In this document: piece after piece, positions 33,672 through 41,143 of the stretch
Position numbering within the stretch: the first letter of the stretch is position 1
Layout of the letters: each line of letters begins with the position of its first letter
Source of the DNA: Acidimicrobiales bacterium
GTDB lineage: Bacteria > Actinomycetota > Acidimicrobiia > Acidimicrobiales > SZUA-35
Length of the DNA stretch: 64,000 nt
Reading direction: 5' to 3'
NCBI GenBank assembly: GCA_020629695.1
Contig: JAHDCV010000006.1
Span: 1 to 64,000, forward strand
Program-made: the position numbers and the translations under genes
Notes under the pieces: model-generated
Databases searched by the model: none
What the model saw: the letters and a program-made list of their open reading frames with translations, nothing else
What the model was told of the DNA's origin: nothing

Positions 33672-33760
33672 GGTCCATCGTCCCGATCCGGATCCCCCGA
33701 CCGTCGGGGCCCTGACATCTGGACTCGGTGGATCCGTCGGCGGGCTTGATGTCACTTCTA

Positions 33761-33803
33761 CGATCCGGGCCGTCCGACCCTCCCGATCTGGGCCGTCCGA
33801 CCC
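33761..33803. repeat. tandem 20-bp direct repeat upstream of the peptidase gene
   Basis: CGATCCGGGCCGTCCGACCC (33761-33780) and CGATCTGGGCCGTCCGACCC (33784-33803) differ at one base and have a 23-base period. They lie 90-133 bases upstream of the peptidase start, in the only spacer between two same-strand genes, so they may be regulator binding sites. Confidence 0.6.
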
Positions 33804-33824
33804 GGTGTCGATGTCAGATCGGCG

Positions 33825-34403
33825 TCAGCGATCGTCCCACTTCGGCTCGTAGTGGAGTTCGGTCGCTTCGAGCCGGTCGAGCAGCACCGTTGGGTCGGCG
33901 TCGTCGATGCAGGCGATCCGGTTCTTGGGCTTCAGCAGACCATCGCTGACCGCACGATCCATCCACTCGACGAGGTGCGACCAGTAGCCGTCGACATCGA
34001 GCAGGCCGACTGGCATCGAGTGCAGCCCGAGCTGGGTCCAGGTGAGCGCTTCGGCCAGCTCCTCGAGCGTGCCGAAACCACCCGGAAGGGCAACGACCGC
34101 ATCGGCCGCCGCATACATCTCGGCTTTTCGTTCGTGCATCGAGCCGACGACGCGGAGTTCGGTGATCTCCGCATGGGCGACCTCGGTGGAGATGTGCTCC
34201 GGGATCACGCCGAGGACCTCGCCACCGTTTGCCATCACGGTCGTCGCGACCCGGCCCATCAGCCCACTGTTGCCGCCGCCGTACACGAGCCGGATCCGCC
34301 GCTCGGCCAACTCCCGGCCGAGCGCGACGGTCGCCGCCTCGATCGCGGCGTTGCTCCCGCTCGACGAGGCGCAGAACACGGCGACGGATCGAAGTCGAGG
34401 CAT
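33825..34403 (-). CDS. LOG-family protein (TIGR00730; cytokinin-riboside phosphoribohydrolase-like)
   Basis: 192 aa from the ATG at 34403. VAVFCASSSGSN at the N-terminus, LVYGGGNSGLMG near 45 and the signature ALPGGFGTLEEL near 106 (PGGxGTxxE) are the LOG nucleotide-binding motifs. Members hydrolyse N6-substituted AMP or related nucleotides. A TACGGT box (complement 34410-34415) ends 6 bases before this ATG, which favours it over the Met seven codons upstream at 34424. Confidence 0.9.
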   Translation of the reverse strand: MPRLRSVAVFCASSSGSNAAIEAATVALGRELAERRIRLVYGGGNSGLMGRVATTVMANGGEVLGVIPEHISTEVAHAEITELRVVGSMHERKAEMYAAADAVVALPGGFGTLEELAEALTWTQLGLHSMPVGLLDVDGYWSHLVEWMDRAVSDGLLKPKNRIACIDDADPTVLLDRLEATELHYEPKWDDR

Positions 34404-34468
34404 TCCGGGACCGTAGGCGGTCATCGCCCCGACATGGCCCGCAATTCCAGCCTTCCCATCGGGCCAGC

Positions 34469-34474
34469 TAGCCT
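34469..34474 (+). promoter_or_regulatory. -10 box, leaderless start for acyl-CoA carboxylase gene
   Basis: TAGCCT ends 7 bases before the GTG at 34482. Confidence 0.45.
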
Positions 34475-34481
34475 CGCCGCT

Positions 34482-36032
34482 GTGAGCGACTCCCCCTTGC
34501 AATCGAAGCTCGATGACCTCGCACGTCGGAAAGAGGAGGCCCGCAACGCCGGGCCCGAGCGGTCCGTTCTGCGCCAGCGGGAGAAGGGCAAGATGCTCGC
34601 CCGCGAGCGGATCGACTACCTGCTCGACGAAGGGTCGTTCCACGAACTCGACATGTTGGCCCGCACCCGTCACGCCGACGCGACCGACCGGCCGTACACC
34701 GACGGCATCATCACCGGCTGGGGCACGGTCGACGGGCGCAAGGTGTTCGTCTACTCCCAGGACTTCACGATCAACGGCGGTTCGCTCGGCGAGGTGTTCG
34801 CCGAGAAGGTGCACAAGGTCATGGACCTCGCCACCTCGGTCGGGGCCCCGCTCATCGGCCTCAACGACGGCGCCGGGGCGCGGATCCCCGAGGGCGTCGT
34901 CTCGCTCGACGGCTACGGCGGGATCTTCTACCGGAACGTCCAGGCCTCCGGCGTCATCCCGCAGATCTCGGTGATCCTCGGGCCGTGCGCCGGTGGAGCG
35001 GTGTACAGCCCGGCCATGACCGACTTCATCTTCATGGTGCGGGAGACCTCGCACATGTTCATCACCGGCCCTGACGTCGTGAAGACCGTGACCGGCGAGG
35101 AGGTGACGCTCGAAGAGCTCGGTGGTGCCGGGTCGCATTCGTCGAAGTCCGGCGTGGCCACCCACGTCTCACCCAACGAGGAAGCGGTGCTCGACGAGGT
35201 CAAGTACCTGCTCAGCTTCCTGCCCTCGAACAATCTCGAGGAGGGCCCCGCCGTCGAGCCCGAGGACGATCCGGCGCGTTTGTGTCCCGAGCTCGCGGAC
35301 CTCATGCCCGAGTCGCCGAACATGCCCTACGACATGAAGGCGGTCATCTCGGCCGTCGTCGATGACGGCGAGTTCATGGAGTACCACGCCGCGTGGGCCC
35401 AGTCGATCGTGTGCGGCTTCGCACGTCTCGACGGTCGGCCCGTCGGCATCGTCGGCAACCAGCCGATGTTCTTCGCCGGCGTGTTGGACATCGACTCGTC
35501 CTCGAAGGCCGCTCGCTTCGTCCGCACCTGCGACGCCTTCAACCTCCCGATCGTCACCTTCGTCGACGTGCCCGGGTTCCTGCCCGGTGTCGATCAGGAA
35601 TACGGCGGCATCATCCGTCATGGCGCCAAACTGCTCTACGCCTATTGCGAGGCGACCGTGCCCCGGATCCAGGTGATCACCCGCAAGGCCTACGGCGGCG
35701 CCTACGTCGTGATGGACTCCAAGTCGATCGGTTCGGATCTGTCGTACGCGTGGCCGTCGGCCGAGTTGGCGGTGATGGGCCCCGAGGGCGCCACCGACAT
35801 CGTGTATCGGCGGGAGATCCAGTCTGCGTCCGACCCGGTCGCCCGGCGCACCGAGCTGATCGACGAATACAAGGAGCGGTTCGCGAACCCGTGGATCGCG
35901 GCCGAGCGGGGGTACGTCGACGACGTGATCGATCCCGCCGAGACCCGGGTGAAGCTCATCGCCGGGTTGGAGATGCTGCGGTCCAAGCAGGAGGACCTAC
36001 CGAAGCGCAAGCACGGGAACGTGCCGCTGTGA
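34482..36032 (+). CDS. pccB: acyl-CoA carboxylase carboxyltransferase (beta) subunit
   Basis: 516 aa from GTG. N-terminal carboxyltransferase domain: ARERIDYLLDEGSFHELD, VFVYSQDFTINGGSLGE and GLNDGAGARIPEGV (acyl-CoA oxyanion loop). C-terminal domain: TFVDVPGFLPGVDQEYGGIIRHGAKLL and WPSAELAVMGPEGA. This matches propionyl/acetyl-CoA carboxylase beta chains of actinobacteria, making methylmalonyl-CoA or malonyl-CoA. It is translationally coupled (GTGA) to an epsilon-like subunit. The biotin-carrying alpha subunit is not in the window. The Asp/Cys residue that sets acyl preference was not resolved by eye. Confidence 0.93.
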   Translation: MSDSPLQSKLDDLARRKEEARNAGPERSVLRQREKGKMLARERIDYLLDEGSFHELDMLARTRHADATDRPYTDGIITGWGTVDGRKVFVYSQDFTINGGSLGEVFAEKVHKVMDLATSVGAPLIGLNDGAGARIPEGVVSLDGYGGIFYRNVQASGVIPQISVILGPCAGGAVYSPAMTDFIFMVRETSHMFITGPDVVKTVTGEEVTLEELGGAGSHSSKSGVATHVSPNEEAVLDEVKYLLSFLPSNNLEEGPAVEPEDDPARLCPELADLMPESPNMPYDMKAVISAVVDDGEFMEYHAAWAQSIVCGFARLDGRPVGIVGNQPMFFAGVLDIDSSSKAARFVRTCDAFNLPIVTFVDVPGFLPGVDQEYGGIIRHGAKLLYAYCEATVPRIQVITRKAYGGAYVVMDSKSIGSDLSYAWPSAELAVMGPEGATDIVYRREIQSASDPVARRTELIDEYKERFANPWIAAERGYVDDVIDPAETRVKLIAGLEMLRSKQEDLPKRKHGNVPL

Positions 36033-36220
36033 GCCTCGAGATCTCGCCCGTTCCGAGCGACGAGGAGGCGGCGGCGATCGCCGCCGCGCTGGTGGTCGGA
36101 TGGCCGACGGTCGCCGCCGAGGTCGAGGCCGGCGTTCGACGCCCGCCGGCCTGGCGCTTCGCCGGGCGCTGGTGGGGCGGTCCCGTCGCCGTCGAGCGCG
36201 CCCGCCCCTGGCGACGGTGA
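36029..36220 (+). CDS. acyl-CoA carboxylase epsilon-like subunit
   Basis: 63 aa from the GTG at 36029, overlapping the beta-subunit stop. It has a short acidic N-terminus (EISPVPSDEEAAAIAAAL) with a following helix, then WRFAGRWWGGP. The acidic-helix plus Trp/Arg-rich end, the size and the position right after the beta gene match the epsilon subunits (AccE/PccE) that stimulate actinobacterial acyl-CoA carboxylases. Sequence similarity in this family is weak, so position carries much of the evidence. Confidence 0.75.
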   Translation: MSLEISPVPSDEEAAAIAAALVVGWPTVAAEVEAGVRRPPAWRFAGRWWGGPVAVERARPWRR

Positions 36221-36564
36221 TCGCACGACGCGTCGCGGCGGTGGCCCTGCTCGCCCTGCTCGCCGGATGTGCGACTCAGGAAGAACTCACGATCGAGACC
36301 GTGGCGTCCGGAGACTTCCGACTCACCGTCGGTGTGCGTCACCTGGTGTGCGACTCCGAACCGATCCTCCAGGCCCGCGAGGTCGACGGTGCGATCGAAC
36401 TCCGTGCCCGGCGCGCCACGAACCGTTGCGGGACCGAACAGCGACTCACCGAGTTCGAGCTCGACTTCTCCGAGCCGCTGCCCGGGCGACAGATCATCAT
36501 CACCCAACCCGCAGGCGTCACCGTCTGCCCCGTCGCCGAGCTCGTCACCGTCACCTGCAACTGA
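36217..36564 (+). CDS. small lipoprotein coupled to acyl-CoA carboxylase genes
   Basis: 115 aa from the GTG at 36217, overlapping the epsilon gene stop (GTGA). A short signal peptide with the lipobox LAGC leads into an all-beta-looking domain with four further Cys (LVCDSE, RCGTEQR, VCPVAE, VTCN), enough for two disulfides outside the membrane. No family is recognised. Coupled translation to a carboxylase operon is unusual for an exported protein. Confidence 0.7.
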   Translation: MIARRVAAVALLALLAGCATQEELTIETVASGDFRLTVGVRHLVCDSEPILQAREVDGAIELRARRATNRCGTEQRLTEFELDFSEPLPGRQIIITQPAGVTVCPVAELVTVTCN

Positions 36565-36572
36565 CCCGCCCC

Positions 36573-36633
36573 CGAAATCCCAGGCCCAGCCGACAGGTTT
36601 TGTCGCTGTCGCCATGCAATTCCAGCAAGCGCG
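36573..36633 (+). repeat. left copy of ~61-bp inverted repeat flanking the APH-methyltransferase cassette
   Basis: Aligns without gaps to the complement of 38295-38355, with about 47 of 61 positions identical. Shared blocks include TCCCAGGC, CGACAGGT and TGCAATTCC, and AGCGCG. It contains a CGACA-GGTTT-TGTCG hairpin. It lies between the lipoprotein stop and the methyltransferase stop. Confidence 0.75.
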
Positions 36634-36639
36634 GGATGA

Positions 36640-37383
36640 TCAGGCCGGTTTCCGCCATGTCGAGACGTGGCTGGCGCTGTCGGCGGTGAACGTCGACCCG
36701 CTCCAGTCCCCCCAGCGATGCTCGAGTTCGAGCCCGGCGATCCGAGCCATCAGGTCGTACTCCGCCGGCCAGGCGTAGCGGTGGGTGGAGGCGAAGGTGC
36801 GGGCACGACCCCCGTCGACCCAGGTGTGGTGGGACGTCAGCGTCTGGTTGACGAAGTCGTACTCGTCGATTCCGGTGTGGTCGCCCGTGGCGTCGAACAC
36901 CGCATGCCGTTCGCCCGGCATGACGCGGCGGATCTGCGGGATGTGGACCTCGATCAGGAAACGCCCGCCAGGGCCGAGATGGTCGGCGGCGTTCCGGAAG
37001 CAGCGCACCTGGGCGTCTTGGGTGAGCAGGTTCGTGATCGTGTTGAAGACCAGGTAGACGAGTCCGAACTCACCTTCGACCCGGACCGATGCCATGTCGC
37101 CGAGCACCACCGGCAGATCGGCTCCGCCGGGTTTGGCCCGCAGCTCCGCGAGCATCCCGGGTGAGTACTCGATGCCGTGCACCTCGGCACCGGTCTCGGC
37201 GAACGGCAGGCCGATCCGTCCGGTCCCGATCGCGAACTCGAGGACGGGTCGGTGGTCGGCCAGTCGTCGGAGGCAGGCGACGGTCTCGGCGACTTCCGCC
37301 GTTCGCCCGTGGCCGCGCAGGCTCGCGTCGTAGTGCCGTGCGCCTTCGTCCCAGGTCTCGACGGGTTGCAGATGGTCGGTCAT
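36640..37383 (-). CDS. class I SAM-dependent methyltransferase
   Basis: 247 aa from the ATG at 37383. Motif I is VLEFAIGTGRIGLPFAETG near residue 47, motif II VHGIEYSPGMLAELR, motif III VLGDMASV near 92, then LVYLVFNTITNLLTQDAQ and GGRFLIEVHIP. The VETWDEGARHYDASLRG lead-in is typical of this small-molecule branch. The gene is coupled by a 4-base overlap to the upstream phosphotransferase gene, and the pair lies between inverted repeats. Confidence 0.85.
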   Translation of the reverse strand: MTDHLQPVETWDEGARHYDASLRGHGRTAEVAETVACLRRLADHRPVLEFAIGTGRIGLPFAETGAEVHGIEYSPGMLAELRAKPGGADLPVVLGDMASVRVEGEFGLVYLVFNTITNLLTQDAQVRCFRNAADHLGPGGRFLIEVHIPQIRRVMPGERHAVFDATGDHTGIDEYDFVNQTLTSHHTWVDGGRARTFASTHRYAWPAEYDLMARIAGLELEHRWGDWSGSTFTADSASHVSTWRKPA

Positions 37384-38267
37384 CGCTCCTCCAGCAGGGT
37401 TCGCCGACACCACTCGTCGAGCTCGGGCTCCTCATCGCCGACCCAGCTCCAGTACCCGGCCAGCCATCGCTCCATCGCCGGCAATGCCCCCAGGAGTCCT
37501 CGCCGACGGAGCCAGTCGTCGACGACCGGGTGATCGGTGGGTGCGAGCGCCCCGCGGAGGGTGTCGATCCGGAAGTACGCCGCGGTGGCCAGTGCATCGA
37601 GCCGGCGGTCGGCGATGGCGGTGGTCGGGCCGAAGTCGAGGATGGCCGTGACCGCGGTGCCGGAGGACAGCACATTCGGTGCACATCCATCGAGGTGGCA
37701 CAGCCCGACGGGCCCGTCCGTCGGAAGGCCGTCGGTGAGTGCCGCAGGGTCCACGCTCGCGAAGTCGGGGTCCGCACGCTCGAGACTCCGCGCCACCCGT
37801 TCGACGAGCCAACTGCTCGTCGCGGTGGTGTGGTGAACGAAGGGTCCGATGATGTCCCCGACGACACCGACGCCGGCGGGGTGCGCCGAACGGACGTCCG
37901 GCAGTGCCTCGAAGGCGTCGAGCACGCCGACGATCAGGCGGTCGCGGTCCGGCCGGTCGAGTGAAGGAAGGACCTCCTGGACGGGTCGACCCGGAAGTCG
38001 GCGTTCGACGGCGAGGTGGCGTGTTGCGACGGTGTGGACCTCCAGCGTCTCCGGCAGCGCGAATCGGACGGCTCGACGGTCGAATGTCGTGAGGAGCTCG
38101 ACGCGCTCGTGGAGTGACTCGAGGGATGATCCGGCGTGGGCGATCCGGAGGACGAGGTCGTCCCCGAGGGGGTAGACCGTGGCCTCCCCACCGGAGCCGA
38201 GTGGCTCGGCCGTCACTCCGAAGTGCGCGAGTGCCGCGCGGAGGCCGGCGTCGTCAGAGCGAGTCAC
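37380..38267 (-). CDS. aminoglycoside phosphotransferase (APH)-family kinase
   Basis: 295 aa from GTG. The eukaryotic-protein-kinase-like fold is marked by the N-lobe GSGGEATVYPLGDDLVLRI, catalytic loop LCHLDGCAPNVL near residue 196 (HxDxxxxN) and ILDFGPT near 213 (metal-binding DFG equivalent). It may phosphorylate a small molecule or an antibiotic; resistance is not demonstrated. First gene of the two-gene cassette with the overlapping methyltransferase. Confidence 0.85.
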   Translation of the reverse strand: MTRSDDAGLRAALAHFGVTAEPLGSGGEATVYPLGDDLVLRIAHAGSSLESLHERVELLTTFDRRAVRFALPETLEVHTVATRHLAVERRLPGRPVQEVLPSLDRPDRDRLIVGVLDAFEALPDVRSAHPAGVGVVGDIIGPFVHHTTATSSWLVERVARSLERADPDFASVDPAALTDGLPTDGPVGLCHLDGCAPNVLSSGTAVTAILDFGPTTAIADRRLDALATAAYFRIDTLRGALAPTDHPVVDDWLRRRGLLGALPAMERWLAGYWSWVGDEEPELDEWCRRTLLEER

Positions 38268-38294
38268 GTGCCGCAGCCTCGCAGATCGCGAGCA

Positions 38295-38355
38295 CGCGCT
38301 CGCCGGAATTGCAGGCCCGGAGCGGCAGGACCTGTCGCCTCAGCCTGGGAATTCG
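38295..38355 (-). repeat. right copy of ~61-bp inverted repeat
   Basis: The complement matches 36573-36633 (about 77% identity, no gaps), so the two copies face inward around the APH-methyltransferase pair. It contains an imperfect hairpin GCGACAGG/CCTGCCGC. It fills the gap between the GGDEF-like gene stop and the APH start. Confidence 0.75.
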
Positions 38356-39120
38356 CTAGTCGCCCATGACGGCGGCGACTTCGATGCGGTCCTGGCGCCA
38401 CTCGCGGGCAGACGAGAGCGCCTGGTCGGCGGCGGTCATGATCTCCTCGGAGGAGAACGCATGTGCCGGGTAGCACGCGATGCCGGCCCACATGGTCGTG
38501 CCGGTCGACTGTTCGGTCATGGCCCGGCGGATCCGCTCGACGGTCCAGATGGCACCGTTCTCGGGAGTGTCCTCGAGCAGGAGCGCGAAGTAGCCGTTGC
38601 GGAGACGGCACGCCGTGTCGGCTTCTCGCAGGGTCTCGGTGATCGAGGTGGCGACGATGTGGGCGTCCGCGTCCTGGACCTGATCACCGGGCAGGCCGGT
38701 GACGACTTCGAGCAGGACCACGGCCACGGGCCGGAGGTGGCGACGGGCGGCAGCGAGGCGGGAGTCGAGGGCGACGTGGAAGAAGCCTTCGGAGAACAGC
38801 CCGGTCTGGACGTCGGTGAGCGTGTCGTCCCCGGCGTCGATCTCGGCGACCTCGTACTCGACCTCGATGTCGCGGCGTAGCTGTTCGCGGGCTTCGGCGG
38901 CTTCGGAGCGCACGGTCCGCAGCTCACCTTCGACGAGCTTCTGCAGGGCGGCCTGTTCGTCGAGGCGCTGGGCGAGGCGCACTCCGGCAACACCTGCGGC
39001 GAGCGCGAGCACACCGGCGACGGCGCCGAAGATCTGCTCACCCATGAACGCCGCGAGCAGACCCGCAGCGAGTCCGAGGAAGCCGGTCACCAGGCCGGGC
39101 AGGGCAGCACGTCCACTCAT
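38356..39120 (-). CDS. membrane protein with degenerate GGDEF domain
   Basis: 254 aa from the ATG at 39120. Two hydrophobic helices (residues about 6-20 and 26-42) are followed by a coiled-coil helix (about 45-85) and a GGDEF-fold domain. The domain shows TDVQTGLFSEGFFHVALDSRLAAARRHLRPVAVVLLEV, then RNGYFALLLEDT where the GG(D/E)EF loop should be, and WAGIACYPAH-EEIMTAADQAL at the end. Loss of the GG(D/E)EF residues argues against diguanylate cyclase activity. It may be a c-di-GMP- or nucleotide-sensing pseudo-enzyme. Confidence 0.8.
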   Translation of the reverse strand: MSGRAALPGLVTGFLGLAAGLLAAFMGEQIFGAVAGVLALAAGVAGVRLAQRLDEQAALQKLVEGELRTVRSEAAEAREQLRRDIEVEYEVAEIDAGDDTLTDVQTGLFSEGFFHVALDSRLAAARRHLRPVAVVLLEVVTGLPGDQVQDADAHIVATSITETLREADTACRLRNGYFALLLEDTPENGAIWTVERIRRAMTEQSTGTTMWAGIACYPAHAFSSEEIMTAADQALSSAREWRQDRIEVAAVMGD

Positions 39121-39184
39121 CGGTTCTCCATCGGCACCGGGTCGAAGAAGATGAACCATCTGGGCATGACGACCACCGTATTCG

Positions 39185-41143
39185 TCAGGTGGTGGCCAAT
39201 TCGGCGATCTCGGAGATGATCTTGCCGATCTCGAAGTCCTTGGGGGTGTAGACCGCGGCGGCGCCGGCGGCCATCAGTGTCGCCCGGTCGCTCTCGGGAA
39301 TGATTCCTCCCACGACGACCGGGGCCTCGCAACCGGCCTCGCGGATGCGTCGGATCGTGTCCGGGACGAGCTCGAGATGGGAACCCGACAGGATCGAGAG
39401 CCCGACGGCGTCGACGTCTTCGTCGCGTGCCGCCGCGGCGATCTCGGCCGGTGTCAACCGGATGCCCTGGTAGATCACCTCCATGCCGGCGTCGCGTGCC
39501 GCGACGGCGATCTGTTCCGCCCCGTTCGAGTGGCCGTCGAGGCCGGGCTTGGCGACGAGCAGTCTCGGCGGTCCCTCGGGTCGGGCTCCCAACTGCACGG
39601 CGATCGCCCGGAGCGCCTCGCTCCCGCCGCCCGCTCCCGCAGCCGCCGCGACGCCGGTGGGAGCGCGGTACTCGCCGAACACCGAGCGGAGGGTCTCGGC
39701 CCACTCGCCCGTGGTCCCGCCGGCCTCGGCGAGAGCGATCGTCGGGATCATGATGTTGTCGCCGTTCTCGGCCGCTGCGCTCAGCTCCGCTCGGGCTGCG
39801 GCGACGGCACCGTTGTTGCGTCCGGCCCGCCACGCCTCGATCGCGGACACGGCCTCGGCCTGGACGTTCGGGTCGACGGTCAGGATCGCGTCGTCGCCGC
39901 CGAGGGGCGACTCCGCCGTCTCGGTGAAGGCGTTGACGCCGACGATGGTCTGTTCGTTCCGCTCGATCCGGCGGAGGCGCTCGGCATGGGACCGGACCAG
40001 CCGGCCCTTCAGCTCCTCCACGGCGTCGAAGGCGCCGCCCATCTCCAGGACCTCGTCGAGCTCGGCGGTGGCGGACTCCATGAGGTCGTTGGTGAGGCGG
40101 TCCATCACGACGGACCCCTCGAAGATGTCGCCGTACTCCAGCAGGTCCGTTTCGTGGGCGAGCACCTGCTGGATCCGGAGCGACCACTGCTGGTCCCAGG
40201 GTCGGGGAAGCCCGAGCGCCTCGTTCCAGGCGGGAAGTTGCAGCGAGCGGGCGCGAGCGTCGGCGGACAGCGTGACGCCGAGAGCCTCGAGCACGATCCG
40301 CTGGACGTTGTTCTCCGGTTGGGCTTCGGTCAGCCCGAGGGAGTTGACCTGGACGCCATAGCGGAAGCGGCGGGCCTTCGGATCGGTGATGCCGTACCGC
40401 TCGAGGCAGATCCGGTCCCACAACTTCGTGAAGGCCCGCATCTTGGCGGTCTCCTCGACGAAGCGGATGCCGGCGTTCACGAAGAACGAGACCGATCCGA
40501 CCACGTGGGTGAAGCGGTCGTCGTCGACCTGACCCGACTCCTTCACCGCATCGAGCACGCCGATGGCGGTGGCGAGTGCGTAGGCGATCTCCTGCGTCGG
40601 CGTCGCTCCGGCCTCCTGGAGGTGATACGAGCACACGTTCATCGGGTTCCACTTGGGCACGTGTTCGGAGCAGAACGCGAACATGTCGACGATCAGTCGT
40701 CGGCTCGGCTCGGGGCCGAAGATGTAGGTGCCCCGGCTGAGGTACTCCTTGACGATGTCGTTCTGGGTCGTGCCGCGCAGGGCGGCCGACGGAACGCCTT
40801 GCACCTTCGCGTTGGCGATGTGCAGTCCGAGCAGCCACGCGGCCGGCGCGTTGATCGTCATCGAGGTGTTCATCTCCCCGACGGGGATGCCATCGAGCAG
40901 CGTGGCCATGTCGCCGAGATGCGACACGGGCACGCCGACCTTGCCGACCTCGCCGGCGGCGAGAGGATGGTCCGGGTCGTAGCCGGTCTGGGTCGGGAGA
41001 TCGAACGCGATCGACAGGCCCGTCTGCCCCTTGGCCAGGTTGGTGCGGTAGAGCTCGTTCGACGCCTTCGCCGTCGAGTGTCCCGAGTAGGTCCGCATCA
41101 TCCATGGACGGCTGCGGGGCGTGGGGCTGGTCGTGTCAGACAT
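39185..41143 (-). CDS. B12-dependent acyl-CoA mutase, MeaA/ethylmalonyl-CoA mutase type
   Basis: 652 aa from the ATG at 41143. The barrel domain carries LYRTNLAKGQTGLSIAFDLP, PVSHLGDMATLLDGIP and MNTSMTINAPAAWLLGL. The cobalamin-binding domain is at the C-terminus (about 520-650): KPGLDGHSNGAEQIAV (DxHxxG, the B12-ligand His), GLSILSGSHLELVP and VVVGGIIPESD. The combined single-chain layout without an extended N-terminus matches MeaA/Ecm rather than the two-subunit methylmalonyl-CoA mutase. It would act in acetyl-CoA assimilation by the ethylmalonyl-CoA route or a related pathway, consistent with the nearby hydroxyacyl-CoA dehydrogenase and acyl-CoA carboxylase. Confidence 0.88.
   Translation of the reverse strand: MSDTTSPTPRSRPWMMRTYSGHSTAKASNELYRTNLAKGQTGLSIAFDLPTQTGYDPDHPLAAGEVGKVGVPVSHLGDMATLLDGIPVGEMNTSMTINAPAAWLLGLHIANAKVQGVPSAALRGTTQNDIVKEYLSRGTYIFGPEPSRRLIVDMFAFCSEHVPKWNPMNVCSYHLQEAGATPTQEIAYALATAIGVLDAVKESGQVDDDRFTHVVGSVSFFVNAGIRFVEETAKMRAFTKLWDRICLERYGITDPKARRFRYGVQVNSLGLTEAQPENNVQRIVLEALGVTLSADARARSLQLPAWNEALGLPRPWDQQWSLRIQQVLAHETDLLEYGDIFEGSVVMDRLTNDLMESATAELDEVLEMGGAFDAVEELKGRLVRSHAERLRRIERNEQTIVGVNAFTETAESPLGGDDAILTVDPNVQAEAVSAIEAWRAGRNNGAVAAARAELSAAAENGDNIMIPTIALAEAGGTTGEWAETLRSVFGEYRAPTGVAAAAGAGGGSEALRAIAVQLGARPEGPPRLLVAKPGLDGHSNGAEQIAVAARDAGMEVIYQGIRLTPAEIAAAARDEDVDAVGLSILSGSHLELVPDTIRRIREAGCEAPVVVGGIIPESDRATLMAAGAAAVYTPKDFEIGKIISEIAELATT

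Noticed and set aside
31515-33749. 744-codon open frame on the + strand
   Set aside because: It is the exact antisense of the signal-peptide/gluzincin gene. Its product is low-complexity Val/Gly/Arg/Asp without motifs, as expected for shadow frames in high-GC DNA.
34433-34456. Possible third copy of the 61-bp repeat (CGCAATTCCAGC)
   Set aside because: Only about 12 bases match the TGCAATTCCAGC block and the flanks do not align; chance similarity is likely.
37380-38267. Calling the APH-family gene an antibiotic resistance gene
   Set aside because: The APH fold includes many metabolic kinases. The motifs show kinase chemistry only and nothing indicates an aminoglycoside substrate.
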